From NCBI GenBank assembly GCA_029204225.1, contig CM055106.1:40998368-41062367 (forward strand): a stretch of DNA of 64,000 nucleotides, in the 5' to 3' direction. The notes beneath the pieces are model-generated. The model did no database searches. It was not told where the DNA came from and saw only the letters and a list, made by a program, of their open reading frames with translations. The translations under genes and the position numbers were made by a program. This document shows positions 10,993 to 23,154 of this stretch, piece after piece; the first letter of the stretch is position 1, and each line of letters opens with the position of its first letter. Origin of the DNA: Diphasiastrum complanatum (Eukaryota; Streptophyta; Lycopodiopsida; Lycopodiales; Lycopodiaceae).

Positions 10993-11400
10993 TACTATGA
11001 AAATAGGCTATAAAAATCTTGGCGAAGGTTTATGGGAATCTGAACCTATCAAGCAAATGTTTTCCAGGGCTGACGAAGGATGAACCTCTGCCCAAGAGGC
11101 TCCTTTGCCCAACTATTGTCATAAATACATTTTTTCACAATCTGAACCTATGGACAACCTAATTTTGACAATTTAAGATCACGGTTCATAATGAGGTTAA
11201 GGTGCTCGGCGAAGGTTCCCAAATTGGCATATCACTGATCCTTCGTCTGACTCAAAAAACTGGATTTTTCCTGGACAGGAACCTTCGCCCAACTCAAATT
11301 AGATAAATCTAGAGTGGATGTATAGTCTGAGAGCTCAACGAAGGTTTCTAGTACTATATTGGCCACATCTGACCAAAACAATGATTTTCTAAGTCATTTT
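10993..11400. repeat. Noncoding spacer with iterated CGAAGG/CCTTCG motifs
   Basis: The core GGCGAAGGTT or its complement AACCTTCGCC, or a close variant, recurs at about 11023, 11067, 11207, 11236, 11278 and 11335, on both strands and roughly every 30-140 bases. The sequence between the motifs differs, so this is not a simple tandem repeat. The same motif fills the leader of this element at 15.3-15.96 kb. Confidence 0.6.
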
Positions 11401-11921
11401 TTTATCAAATAGATTGTCCTTCCTTTTCCCCCATGCTGATGACTATTTTGACTTTTGCTCATCAGTCTTTTCTCAATTTTTTTTTTACTGTCTTTTTCAC
11501 TCAAAAATTGAACAAATAGAATATTGAAACAACAAATTGAAAAACAAATAAAATCAAAAAAATCCTTGAGATCAGGCTTGTTGATCTGGTGGAGCCGGCT
11601 GCCAAAACTTGCATAATCGGCTGCCATTCACCTAAGTATCAAATCGTTTTCCATCCAAGTGCTCAAGAATTACTACGCCATAGTTCAGGATTTCCTTCAT
11701 TTTATACGGGCCTTCACCGTTAAACTTCAACTTTCCCTTGATCAACTTGGTTTTGTATTTCAATGCAAGATCTCCTAGTTTCAGATCCTTTTTGTGCAAT
11801 CGACGATCGTGTCATGCCTTGCGGTGGGCTTTCTCTGCTGCTAACGCATGAACTGCCATCAATTGGGTTTCACACAATTTGTGCAAGGCTTCATGACGGA
11901 GTTGTAAAGACTTATCATCAT

Positions 11922-12780
11922 TTAATCGTTCGGTTGCTGCATGTGTAAGGATGGGATTAAAAATTTAATTGGCATGACAACATCTTGACCATAAACCAGT
12001 TGAAAAGGTGTTTGATTTGTACTATTTTTGTAAGCGGTTCTGAATGCCCATAACGTTGCATACAATTTATGTTCCCAATCAGACCGACTTGCTTCAACTA
12101 TCTTTGTCATAATGGTGCAGAGAATCTTATTGGAAGATTCAGCTTGGCCATTCTCTCTAGGATAGTAGGGAGCGCTAAATCTATGTATCACAAAAAAATC
12201 TTCCAATAAACACTTTATTGTTTGATTAAAAAAGTGTGTACCCCGGTCGCTGACAATCTCGATCGGACATCTAAATCTGATTATAATATTTTCATACAGA
12301 AACTTGGTCGTAGATTTTGCATCAGCAACTTTGACAGCTTTTGCTTCAACCCACTTGGTCATATAATCAGTTGTTACGATAATGTATCGAGCTTGAGATC
12401 CTTGTGCGGCAGGATGAATAGGACCAACATAATCCAATCCCCATTTTTCAAATAGTGCTTGCGATAAAACCGGATGCAAGGGTTCATAATTCTATCGAGT
12501 AGGTCGTTGTGCTCGCTGGCAAACATCACATGTCTAAATAAAATTTTCTGTGTCCTTATAAAGCGTAGGCCACCAACAACCTGATTGCAAAAGTTTGCGA
12601 ACAATAATATCTGTAGAGAAGTGTCCTCCACCCATGTCATAATGTGAAAACATGATTAAATCTGGAACTTCATGCGGTAAAACACATCTTCGTAGAATAT
12701 GGTCTGATCCATGATGATACATTGTCCTGCAATTAATTGATAAGGTTGAGTCTTATGAATCAATTGTCTCTTCTGTACTT
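11922..12780 (-). mobile_element. Integrase region of the Tat-like element
   Basis: A His-containing zinc-binding segment (HYDMGGGHFSTD, then CWWPTLYKD) lies at about 12.53-12.72 kb. The DDE core lies at 11922-12479, with LDYVGPIHP, SDRGTHFFNQ and ENGQAESSNK around the three acidic residues. The order matches Ty3/gypsy integrases. No chromodomain was seen after the core, which fits Tat rather than chromoviruses. The region is a broken fossil. Confidence 0.9.
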
Positions 12781-14265
12781 TTGTCAAGGAGCCATTTGGT
12801 TGTCCTAGCATCACGTACTCAACAATATCCACTGCCCACTCAGGTACGGCTTCAACATAGAACAATGCAGCATCTAGTAGTTTATCATCCACTTCAGTAT
12901 TAACTGGTGCGGATTCAATTCACGAAACGTGATCGGCTAGATAATGTTGCTTCCCCTTTCGAACCACAATGCAAAAGTCAAAGTCAGTCAATAACAATAG
13001 CCATCTTGCAATACGTCCAGTATTGCACATCTTGTTTACCAAGTAAAGTAACGGCTGATGATCCGTATAAAATGCAAAGTGAGTTTCCATGAGGTAGTGA
13101 TGAAATTTTCAAACGGAAAAAATCATGGCTAACGCTTCACGTTCTGTTGTTGAATAATTCTTCTCTGGATCTATAAACTGTCTGCTTGCAAATCGTATAG
13201 GATAATTCTTCTTATAATCACCTGGCTGCGTCAAAACTGATCCAATGGCATATTTTGAGGCATCCATATGAACATGAAATTCTATCATCCAATCTGGAGA
13301 ACGCAGTATTGGTGTTGAAGTTAATGCTTTTTTTAACTTTTCAAAGGCTTCTAACGCCTCTACTGTCCAAATAGGAACAATAGTCAGTTTGTATATAGCG
13401 TGCTAAATCCGCAAAGAAGATAATAAAAATGCGATAGTAGTTCGCATGACCTATAAACACATAAACTCCACGAATTGTCGTTGGCGGTGGCCATTCCACA
13501 AAAACCTTCATCTTAGAATAATCGGTGGCAATACCATGTCTTGATAGCACATGTCTAAGCACAACTCCGTGGGAAACCCATATCTGGCATTTTTTTGGAT
13601 TTAGAGAAATGTGATATATGCGGCATCTTTCAAATACTTTCTCCAATCGATCCAGATGGTTTGCATCTATACTAATGGACTCCCAGGTCATCCAAGTAAA
13701 TTTCAAGAAATTTCTGCAGATAATATTTAAAAGCAAATTGCATTACTTGTTGGAACGAAATTGGTGCATTACAGAGTCCAAAAGGCATTACTTTGTAAGC
13801 ATAGATGTCCCATTCTGTTGCAAAAGCGGTTTTGTGATGATCGATAGGTGCTATCTTAACTTGGTTGTGTCCACTAGATCTATGTAAGAAACTATAAGCT
13901 TTCGCTCAAGCAAGGCGATCCAAAATGTTTTCAGTGAAAGGTAACGAAAAGTGATCCTTCCGCGTCACTTTGTTCAATGCTTTGAGATTCACACAAATTC
14001 TCAATTTTCCATTCTTTTTAGGAACAATGACAATCGGTGAAATCCATTCGGTATGCTCAATCTCATAAATGAAATTGGTGTCAAGCAATCTCAAAAGTTC
14101 TTTCTTTATCAGGTCCGCAACATTAGGATTACAGCGATAGAACTTTGTAATCTTTGGGACTACATCAAGTACTAAAGGTATGGTATGTTCAATCACAGAT
14201 GTCGGAATACCCTTTAGATCTTGATAAGTCCATGCAAAGCAATTTTGATACTTAATAAGTAACAT
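12781..14265 (-). mobile_element. Reverse transcriptase and RNase H region of the Tat-like element
   Basis: The start of RT is clear at 13906-14265 (TEWISPIVIVPKKNGK, RICVNLKALNK, KDHFSLPF). The later RT part lies at about 13.34-13.74 kb, and RNase H-type sequence follows to about 12.9 kb, ending before integrase. The gene order gag-RT-RH-INT is that of Ty3/gypsy. The region is decayed, with several breaks. Confidence 0.85.
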
Positions 14266-14986
14266 GCAGAGTGCTTGATACTGTTCAGGAGTAAGTTGTG
14301 ATCCAACTTGTACAATCTTTTCCGGTTCTCCTGGTTCAACAAGATTCCTGAACCGCCATCTATCACAGCTGCTTCTTTAGGAAATTGTCTATGTTGTATC
14401 AGCATAGTGATATTCTTTTGTTCACTCTCCCAAGCGGCTCCAACATGGAGTACTTCATTAGATTCTTCAAATCTAGCACAAAAAAGTGGCTCCTAATGGA
14501 CTTCTGGTTCTTCTTGAGCTACTTTTGCTTTTGGCACCAACTTCAGGAACTCTCCCAATGAAATATTGATCTTACTAGACAAAATATTTATGAGTAGTTC
14601 TATTTGTGGCGCTTCTGGTTCAGTCATCTTGAAGGGTTCTTCATGATGATGCAACTGATCATTCATATCTGTACGTGGATTTCTTGGAGGTTACAATGGT
14701 GAAGAACGAACTTCTGTTGTTGCTTTAGCAGCTTCAAGCTCTTCTTCTTCTTGCAGATGTTTGATCCACTGTCTCATATGCTGATATCTTCATTTTTCTG
14801 CATGAAGATTTGGATAGACTCCCGATGCTATTGGTATATTGTTCAATGGTATAGAATCAACAGGTATTGGATCCACTACTGGTTCTTTCTGCTTCTGTGT
14901 TCTGGTGACCACCATCAAGGGTGCACTTGGTTTAGAGCTTCACTTGATTGTTATCAAATTTACAAGTGTTGTAGCTGGTGGTGGCT

Positions 14987-15120
14987 TCAGTCTTGCTGGA
15001 CAGTCTTTATAGCAATGCCCATAACCACAGTCACGACAGAATGATACAAATTTCTCTTTATTTGGACATTCTGCAACTCTGTGATTTTCTCCACATGCAA
15101 AGCATCCAAGTGGTACTCTG
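14987..15120 (-). mobile_element. Two gag-type zinc knuckles with CX2CX3HX4C spacing
   Basis: Minus-strand translation gives CFACGENHRVAEC and then CRDCGYGHCYKDC. Both have a three-residue gap between the second Cys and the His, where the usual retroviral knuckle has four. They lie between the leader and the RT region, as expected for the end of gag. The main gag core is not recognisable upstream of them. Confidence 0.75.
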
Positions 15121-15289
15121 GTCCAATTTCTAGAGGCTTGTTGTTGAGCGACAACATAAATAACGTACTATTCTGTATCGTGAAAAAGATTTCGAAATTC
15201 AATCAATCGATACTTCTCAAAAATGAAAAATTTCTTAGAATCCAAATCAGAATATATCAGATTGGATCCAAATTTTGACAGAAACTTGA

Positions 15290-15990
15290 TCTGGAAAATC
15301 AGATCCTAAAAATAGGACTGGCAAAGGTTCCCTAGGCAAAGATTGGCTCGGTGAAGGTTCAACAGTGCTATTTTGAAAAAAAAACTCTCTAATCAATTTT
15401 TTTGACAATTTCTCGGGCAATAACCTTCGCCGACCTCTCAGATGAAAGATTTGACACAAATAAAACTGTGGAAAACCGGACGAAGGTTTTTGACACAAGA
15501 AAATATAGAATCTGAAGTTTGGCGAGGTTAAAAATCAAGATTTTCTATGATCTGGACAAGAAGAATCTTCGTCGAGCTCAAAAATAGTATTTTACTATAA
15601 ATAGAATGTTCTGAAAACTCGACGAAGGATCAAGAGTAATACTGGTATTTTTGCAAAAAAGTGACTTTTTTGGCAAAAATATGGCAATATGACAATTGAT
15701 CTTCTGAAAACCCTTCTTTTTTTGGTATTATTCTTCGCCGACCTGGTAGTAGATAGATCTGAATCACACCTATGTACAGGGAATCGAGCGAAGGTTCTTT
15801 TTCTGTATTTTTAGGGTTTTGATGATTTTTTTGTGTTTTTTCGTGATTTTTCTGATGTTTTTGGAAATCTGCTGGAAATTAATCTTCGCCCTGCAAACTG
15901 AAGGATCTGTGAACAGAACCAAAGGTATCTGCAAGTTAGCAAAGGTCCTTGAAAGAGGGCAAAAAGTTATAAGCTCTAATGACGCTTTTT
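15290..15990. repeat. Leader with iterated CGAAGG/CCTTCG motifs
   Basis: Between the primer-binding site and the zinc knuckles, variants of GGCGAAGGTT or AACCTTCGCC occur about ten times (near 15310, 15345, 15424, 15480, 15520, 15570, 15620, 15733, 15790 and 15885) in both orientations. No long frame is present. The same motif set occurs in the spacer downstream of integrase at 11.0-11.4 kb. Confidence 0.6.
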
Positions 15991-16262
15991 ATCTCCTTTT
16001 GACCAAAATCTGACAGATTTGACCAATTTTTGTTGTTTTTTCTGATATCTCAAATCAAATGGATCTTAAGATTGGTGATCTGAATAGCTTTTCCTGTTTA
16101 ACAATCAAATTAGATTTCAAATAAGCAAATCCACTCAAATCATACAAAATCACTCCCAAACTAACCCTAAATGCAGATCTAATACTATTCATGCCACGAC
16201 AAGATGCCTAATGCAAGCTAACCATCCAACAAACATGCTGCAAACTGAAAAATTGGCGTAGC

Positions 16263-16280
16263 TCCCCGGCAACGGCGCCA
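16263..16280 (-). promoter_or_regulatory. Primer-binding site, tRNA-Asp type
   Basis: The minus strand reads TGGCGCCGTTGCCGGGGA, an 18-base match to the tRNA-Asp-type primer-binding site common in plant Tat/Athila elements. It lies four bases inside a ...GACA end, which I take as the inner end of the 5' LTR at 16285. Confidence 0.85.
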
Positions 16281-16284
16281 AAAT

Positions 16285-17030
16285 TGTCGTGGGTTCCTTT
16301 CCTTGCCTAACCTGAAACCAAGATCTAGTCAATCTAGCATCAAAGAGACGTAGTTAGTTGTCACGCGTAGGTTCGTTCCCATGAGAGCGATAGTATAGTT
16401 TAGATTTCAATCATGAATGGAGGATTCACATCTAACTCTAACATCCATTAACCCTACGATCCATTAACACTACATCCATTAACACTACGCATCCACAACA
16501 AGATAGCTTACTCTTTCTCTCTCTCCCTTTCTCTCTCATAAAAAGTATAATAACATACAATCCCAATAACATTTAGATCCAACAATTAGCAAAATCCAAA
16601 GAAAGCATGAGAGATGGAGGAAAAGTGATAGAGAGCAAGGACATTCATCAATCCCTTCTTGAAGAGAACCAATCTGCTTTATTGAAATGAGAAAATGAAC
16701 ATGAGGAGCAACTCGAGTTGGTCTCTTTTTATAGTAGAGAGGAGGACCCTGGCCTCTATTGGTCCATTTTTGCCTCCCTAATTATTCAAATTTAAAAAAA
16801 GAGTGGGAACCATCTAAATTGGAGGGAAACCCAACTTTATTCACTAACTTGACATTTAGGCCTTGCGACATTAAAAGTCTCGCAAAAAGGCATAAAGTTC
16901 TTTTATTGACTTTCTAATTAATCAAATAACTATGTGATCATCGGGTTGGACTTACATACGTAGGGTGCCAAGTCCCTCTCACTTATTATCTAGGGTTAGG
17001 GTTGCCTTGGGATCCGCAAACCCTCCAACA
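16285..17030 (-). repeat. 5' LTR of the Tat-like element (outer end approximate)
   Basis: The inner end is fixed by the primer-binding site. On the minus strand it contains CTATAAAAAG (complement at about 16724-16733), a good TATA box, and AATAAA (complement at about 16680) as a likely poly(A) signal, in the right order. A CT-rich run lies at about 16511-16537. The outer end is uncertain and could lie in the CA/CT repeats at about 17.03-17.06 kb. No second LTR copy was found in the window. Confidence 0.6.
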
Positions 17031-17119
17031 CACACACACACATTCTCTCTCTCTCTCTATGGTTCGGGCCAGTTCTCATAGTGCGCGTGATGGAAGGGAG
17101 GCCCGAGGAGCTCTTTTTG

Positions 17120-17560
17120 GAGGGCGGGGGGGGGGGGGGGTGGGTGTTGTTAACTTGGAGTGAAACTTAATTTTTTTTTGAAGTTAACTTAAATGTGCAT
17201 GGTAGGTGAAAAGGGGGGTGGCTGGCTAGAGGTTAATTAATGGTTCTTTTTTCGCTTTTTGTTTCTTTGTTTTCCACGGGCATTGTTTTAGTCATTAGAG
17301 ACTACGAAAATGCAAATGCAGTTAACTTTAAATTGAATTATGATAATTTAAGTAATTGTGTAAACTAGATTTTCTGTGCATCGATATGGTGTTCTCGGCA
17401 TTTTATTGCTTACAATCCATTTGTAAAATTCATTGGTATAATTTTAATAAGCATGTGGGTCTATTAAAAACTGTATTTTCTTTGGACATTGCTTTATTAA
17501 TGAATAATTATACTTGTAATGATGATACTTGAACGTAAATTTTTAAAATTTTTCAGTTTT
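17120..17560. other. Gap between two retroelement pieces
   Basis: A poly-G run (about 17127-17140) is followed by AT-rich sequence with no open frame. Nothing was recognised. It may include the flank or leader of the gypsy fragment that starts at about 17.56 kb. Confidence 0.4.
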
Positions 17561-18810
17561 CACCGGCAAATGGATAAGGATGAAGTTTCGATGGGGGGGA
17601 CACGGAAATTCACCTGACATCACTCGGTAGTGATGGGGAGAACACTGAAATTCATTCGGCATCACTAGATAGTGACGGCTTCTTCGTTAATATAAGCTAT
17701 TGCAAACTTTGGGCAAGGCGGTTTTGGAACTGCATCAAAGCAATAAACAACGTGATAACCAAATGCAAAATCTTTTTCTTCAATTACAAGCTATTAATTC
17801 ACACAACTTGGGCTACCAACCAAATTTTTTTTCCCGCAATAAAAGGTTTAAACGCCCGGAAGTTGTGGAGGATTGGGTAAATCGTTGATGAGCTATTTCA
17901 GCTTGCACAACGTCCCAAAAAAAAGCAGATATCATCAGTCTTGTTGTTTCTTGAGGGCAAGGCCTGCTTGTGGTGGAGGGAACTACCTGTGAAACTGGTG
18001 ATTTGGGCTGAATTCCTGCGAGAATTCCGTAAAGCTTTCATCACAATAGACGATTATGAGTTATATATTTGCTTCATTAATTGCAAGATGGGCAACCAAG
18101 AATTGGACACCTATGTCCAAGAGTTCTTGGATTTTTTGGCCAAGGTGCCACTTTTTGATAGGAAGTTGGGTCAGTGGCAGTTGATTCACGGACTGCCAAC
18201 CGATTATCAAAACGAGTGCAAACGGAATATCCTCCAATCCCTGGAAGATGCTGTTCGAGTGGCTAAGGCCTATGATAGTACCGTCGTTGCCTCAAGAAAA
18301 TGCGCGCACAAAACTTAAAATGGAAAAATCAAAAAACAAGCGGAAGAAGCAGTTTTTTGACGAGCTGGAAGCAAATAGTCTCTATTTATGGAGAGATTGA
18401 TGTACAACCATTGCCGATGATTTCCTCGGTTGAGTTATTCTGATTATGAACTTTTTCATTTGATTTTAAAATCTCGTCTGCATTGTGATGTTGGTGATGT
18501 GAACGTGTTTTCCTGTTTTAGCACCAAAAATTCACATCAGTGACAACAACAACTACAAGATTTAAAACAAGAACTTGGTGAAGTTTTTCCGAAACAGCTA
18601 CCTTACGGACTACCACCAGCTCGATTGGTGGACCGTAAGATAGATCTATTGCTGGATAGTCATCCTATCTTCAGACAACCTTACAGGTTTAGTCAAAAGG
18701 AAGAGGAGTAAGTCGCTAGGCAAATCGAGGAATATCTTAGGATGGGGCACATCACACCAAGTAAGTCTCCATGGGGAGCACCCGTCCTTCTTAAGAAACT
18801 TACATCAAGC
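17560..18810 (+). mobile_element. Ty3/gypsy fragment: gag core and start of RT
   Basis: Gag-like sequence at 17700-18318 includes GKACLWWRELP, FRKAFI and a long helical region, as in plant gypsy gag. At 18590-18805 a segment reads LPYGLPPARLVDRKIDL and later GHITPSKSPWGAPVL, the N-terminal border of a gypsy RT. The protease region between them is not clear. The copy is truncated at about 18.81 kb and broken in several places. Confidence 0.8.
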
Positions 18811-20470
18811 AGTAGGCTTTTTATAGCTACTCCCTGATATTGTTGCTTTATTATAGTTGACGTATAATATCTCAATTCGCCTTTTGGCCTTTACACTTTC
18901 TACATGCATACCGTTGTACTCCGATGGGTTTCCCCATCTTTTATTAATAAAAACAGGAAGTTTCTTCTTCTCCAATATTTTTTCTACTACAAAAAGCCAC
19001 CAAACAACATTCACTCCTTATAAATGAATACAATTCCGTTCAAATTGATCATAATAACTTATATTTCTATCAAGTCGACATGATTTTAAGCTTCTTATGC
19101 CACAAAATTGTTCACAAACTCACTGTTCATATATATCACATTTCAACAATAATCTGTAAAGTAATAATCAACCCAAGATAGACTAATTCTTTTCTCATGT
19201 TTTGTGTATGATATAAAACATTCCTAATGGAGAAAATCATGATGTAATTTTTCAATTTTTTTGCATTTTTTAAAACTAAATCAATCGCAGCTATGCTGTA
19301 AAAAAAAATAATACAATCATATGTATAATCGAGTATGTTGTCTAATACAATAAAAGTATAATCTTATCAATTTGTTGTAACTTTTAAATGTCTATTCAAA
19401 ACTTACAACAAACTTATATCAAATCTCTTCTCATAAAATTCAAACTTATGAAGACCATGCTCATATTTCAAAATCAAAATATAAATTCATTGCACAAAAT
19501 AATTTTCCACATTTTTGAATTTCATCATCCACACCATTTTAATCTTAAAAAAAAATTCAGCTTATTATTCTCCTCTTATGTAGCATATGTCTTCCCATAA
19601 TGCTAAAATTCTAGGATTCACATAAGGTAAAAGTACGGCAATATGACATGGCAAGGTCTTTGTTGTACAATACCACATCGTTACGTAAAAGGCTTAGGCC
19701 CAAGAATTTACACAATTTTGAATCGAATTTATTGTATTCAAATAGATTTCCAATTTTAGATCAAATTTGCTTGAGCGACATTCTTTGTGGGGCCTTAAAA
19801 TATGAGCTTTTGAGAGGAGGATCATCTTCATGCATTGCACACAATCCAAAATTGCTTCATCCAACTCAAATCTTATAATTCCAAGGCATTTATGGACTCG
19901 GTAAAAGTAGGAGGTCACATTGTAAAGCGAGAGACTTTTCTCTCAAGAAATGTGAGTGGCGAGAGAGGGTAAGGTGACCGCTACACATGGTAATCAACTC
20001 GCCCATCAATAGTGTAGTGTCATGTGCCATATGTCAAGGCATATGACATTATAGCAAGTAACAATGAGGACTTGGGAGGGGGGCCCATAATGGCACACAA
20101 CATTCACCCTTTAGATTCTAGTACTAATGAGCAAAAATACCCTACCCTCGCCCCATTATGTCTGAAGTGCATGTGTCTCTTGCCAAAAACGGGCGGGGGG
20201 CTCTAAAGACCATGAGCTTTGTTGCATGCGGGCCGCCTCGTGTTCTCTGTTCTCGCTGCGCTACTCTTTCATTTTGCAAGCAACCCTCGCAGGCGCTACC
20301 ATCGCTCGCTCCTCCTCCTCCTCCTCCGCATGATGCTGCTGATAAATCCCATTCCAATCAAAATACCCATGTACGTGATTTGATCCGCTGGAGCATGCTG
20401 TTTTCGGACCAGGAGATCGATCGATTTCTCTTCATTCTGTTCGGATATGAATTGTTTCTTCATTTGTGCA
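18811..20470. other. AT-rich intergenic stretch, GC-richer toward its right end
   Basis: No family was recognised from 18.8 to 20.1 kb. From about 20.15 kb the composition becomes more GC-rich and includes a run of CTC triplets (20310-20330). A possible donor (CCCAT/GTACGT near 20370) and an acceptor (TTTGTGCAG at 20463-20471) suggest an upstream exon or 5' UTR of the small gene that follows. Confidence 0.4.
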
Positions 20471-20480
20471 GCTGGTTGGA

Positions 20481-20945
20481 ATGGGAAGACCTCGGTTTAG
20501 TCGTGCAGCTCTTGAACGATTTCGAGAACGACTCGTTTGTCACCTACGAGCTCAGTTACCGCTTGAAAAGCAAGCTCAGCAGAATTCTGTTGCCACTGTG
20601 GTTGCTCACAGATCACTGGAGCCAGCCCGGAAGGTTAAAAGACATAAGAGTATGCCAAATTCTCATGCGGTTCTTCTTCGAATAAGATCTCAGATTGTTG
20701 CTCAGTTACGAGCACACATCGCTGCTCTACGGGTGAAAGAGGAAGCTAACGACGCAGAGCCAGGCAAGTGCTCAGTCATTGCAGTTCCTGGAACAGAAGT
20801 ATCATCAAACGCTAGGGTTTTCGAGGAGGATCCAGGGTACATAAGTCTTGGGGAGTCTGTGGCTTCCAACTCTTCGGAACTGAAGAGGCGCAGGGCAATA
20901 AGACGAAATAGGAAAAGATTGCAGAAAACGAAGCCGCATACTTGA
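20481..20945 (+). CDS. Arg-rich small protein of unknown function
   Basis: The frame encodes 154 residues from the ATG at 20481, which lies 9 bases after a good 3' splice site. It is rich in Arg and Lys and ends in a basic tail (KRRRAIRRNRKRLQK). Two helical, basic stretches resemble each other (AALERFRERLVCHLRAQL and AVLLRIRSQIVAQLRAHI), so it may contain an internal repeat. No family is recognised. Support for this frame comes from a diverged tandem copy at about 21.23-21.76 kb, where many codon differences are silent or conservative. A second overlapping frame (20158-20685, 175 codons) is also open and partly similar between the copies, so the coding frame is not certain. The basic composition suggests nucleic-acid or ribosome binding, which is inference only. 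Confidence 0.45.
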   Translation: MGRPRFSRAALERFRERLVCHLRAQLPLEKQAQQNSVATVVAHRSLEPARKVKRHKSMPNSHAVLLRIRSQIVAQLRAHIAALRVKEEANDAEPGKCSVIAVPGTEVSSNARVFEEDPGYISLGESVASNSSELKRRRAIRRNRKRLQKTKPHT

Positions 20946-21224
20946 CGACGTTTAGGTTGGTGATCTCCTGAAGAAAGTCTATATTCAGTTGCTTGTGATG
21001 AAATCAACGTTATTGCAGTGCCAGCGCCAACGCACCCCGCGCCCCTACTGCCAATGTCGCAGCATCGTTGGTCAGTTGAAAAAACACCGTGTATTGATGA
21101 TGTTGTTTGGGAAATTTGAATTGCTCTATTTCGATAGAGAGATCAACGACTGAATTCCGTTTGCGGCCTCCGTTATAATTTTTCTTTTTTCTTTTATTGA
21201 GTACCACATTTGTGGTTGCAATAA

Positions 21225-21757
21225 AAAGACCTCGATCTAGTCGTGCAGCTGTTGCACTCTTCCGAGAGCGAGTCGTAGCCCACCGCCGAAAAGCAAGGTT
21301 AGCAAAATCTGCTTATTCCTGGTGAGAGCGCGGCTGTAGACTTTCACAGACTATAGTCAGCCAATTCAAAAGACGTATTAAGATCAAACTAGATTTTCAC
21401 GGAATTCTTCTTTGCATAAGATCTTAAGCTGTATGTCGTAAGTTACGAGCACGCACGGCTATTCTACGGGCCAGAGAAGGGGCTTAGGAAACTGATCGGA
21501 GGTATAATAAGTGCTCAGCGCTCAGTGACCATTACAGTTCTTAAAACAAAAGTATAAATTAAAACGCTTCGCTGTCTTTGGGCGATTCGGGCTGCACAAG
21601 TGTTGCTAGGTCTCTGGCATTCGATTTATTCTATCTTACAAGGAAGAAGGAGGCGCAGGAAAAATTAAGCGCAAACGAATTCACTATTCCTTGACGTCTA
21701 CGCTCAAAAAACCTCAGGCAGCGTCATTTGTCAATTGCTTGTAATAGAAACTACACT
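21225..21757 (+). pseudogene. Diverged tandem copy of the Arg-rich gene
   Basis: Similarity to 20472-21005 starts at AAGACCTCGATCTAGTCGTGC and runs through the segment AAGTTACGAGCACG to the shared tail CAATTGCTTGTAATAGAA. The offset between copies is about 755 bases. The equivalent reading frame carries several stop codons (for example in the segments matching residues 35-45 and 75-80 of the first copy), so no full protein can be made. The start codon is also not conserved (AAAAGACC in place of ATGGGAAGACC). It is probably a dead duplicate. Confidence 0.6.
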
Positions 21758-21759
21758 AT

Positions 21760-23150
21760 CTTTCATTGGATTGATTATAACATATTTTGAAATCTGTTCA
21801 TCGCATGCATGACTTGACTTGCAAATCCGCTAGAAATATTGGTTTGACTCTTGAGATAGACCAATTCTGTTATGGAATTACACCAATTTTGCAGCAGTTT
21901 TATCTCGATGGATCGTGAACATGTATATTCAGGACCCATTTCCAATAGATGGCTACTGCACCACCTCTGTAATGGAGGTGGTGGTGCAAAATACGATGCT
22001 GCGTAAAATTGTTGCATATATCATGCCATCAATGCCAGAACTCTCATGTTTTTGGTTTGCTTCATCTAGGATTCAGCAATAAATATTGCATATATTCAAC
22101 TATAATTCTCTCTTAAGTCCTTTACATACTTGTTATGGGACATAATCTTCTTCTTTGTTTATCATGGACTTCAAAAGTCATATTAGTAGCACTTTGCTTT
22201 CTTGTGGTTACACTAATTTTACAATCTACCGAATCATCTAATTTGTCAAATGTAATTGCAACCCAATAAATTATGGCAGAATGATGTTGCAACCCAATAA
22301 ATTATGCAAAATGATGGTGTTTGCATAATATAATGTTATTCACAAAGAAAATAGAGAATATTGCCATGTCAATTCTTTAACGTGAATTTTATCTAAAGAC
22401 TCTAGGTTAGTGAAAATCAATAGCTTTAAATGCAAAAGGAGAACCTGAAATAAATGGTGAGGCACAACAAAATTTTCTATTGCAATAACATTGAACCTAC
22501 ATGCAAGTTCTAGGAGGCCTAGTCAAAAGATTTTGAATAGGGGTACTAGCATCATTTATAGTAGTATCAATTAGTGCATGTATGAAAGATTTTCCATGTA
22601 TGACCTCGCGCTTAGGTTTTGTTTTTATCAAATAATCAACATTGCATTCTAGGTCAAGAAATTTTTTAAAATATGCAAATACGAACTTAAACCAAATTTG
22701 GTAAGCTTATTCATGGACAAAAGTGAGGGCCGAACTAGCAAAGAAGGGGCTGAATTTTTTCCTTCAATAATATTGGTATACTTAATTAGTTCAAAAGCAA
22801 AGTGATTCCATTGTGTAAATTTACCAATGTTGTATTTAGAACATTCATTCAATTCTAAAGCTAGGATATGTAAAATTTGCTAAAATTTTGAATTGTTCTG
22901 ATGCAAGTTAGCTTTTCTCTAATTTGAGTATTATGCTTTCTAAAATTTGTTCCATGGCGATTCCATGAATGTTTTTTACATGCATGGATGGTCTACAATT
23001 GTTTTGACTGGTTATACACATGCATACTGATTGTTCTGTCATTTAGTAGATATGACTTATGGATTTTGAATAACTGGGTTTTATGTAAAACAAATTCGTA
23101 ATGATGATCAGTAACAAATGTTGTATGCTTGCATGCCAATGAAACAATGG
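21760..23150. other. AT-rich intergenic stretch
   Basis: No gene, RNA or element was recognised. A 21-base motif (aacccaataaattatg with short flanks) is repeated at about 22260 and 22290. All frames are short. Confidence 0.5.
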
Positions 23151-23154
23151 ACTA

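Larger units (their letters stand above)
8809..17030 (-). mobile_element. Tat-like Ty3/gypsy LTR retrotransposon with an accessory ORF, broken
   Basis: Read on the minus strand, the order is 5' LTR (about 17.0 kb down to 16285), tRNA-Asp-type primer-binding site (16263-16280), a leader of about 1 kb, zinc knuckles (about 14987-15120), RT, RNase H, integrase, a second noncoding spacer and a long extra frame. The primer-binding site and the RT sequence (SPIVIVPKKNGK, then KDHFSLPF) place it near the plant Tat lineage. No matching 3' LTR was recognised at the left end, so the element is probably incomplete there. Its pol region carries several breaks, and it is an old fossil copy. The left end abuts the ULP2-like remnant. 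Confidence 0.8.
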
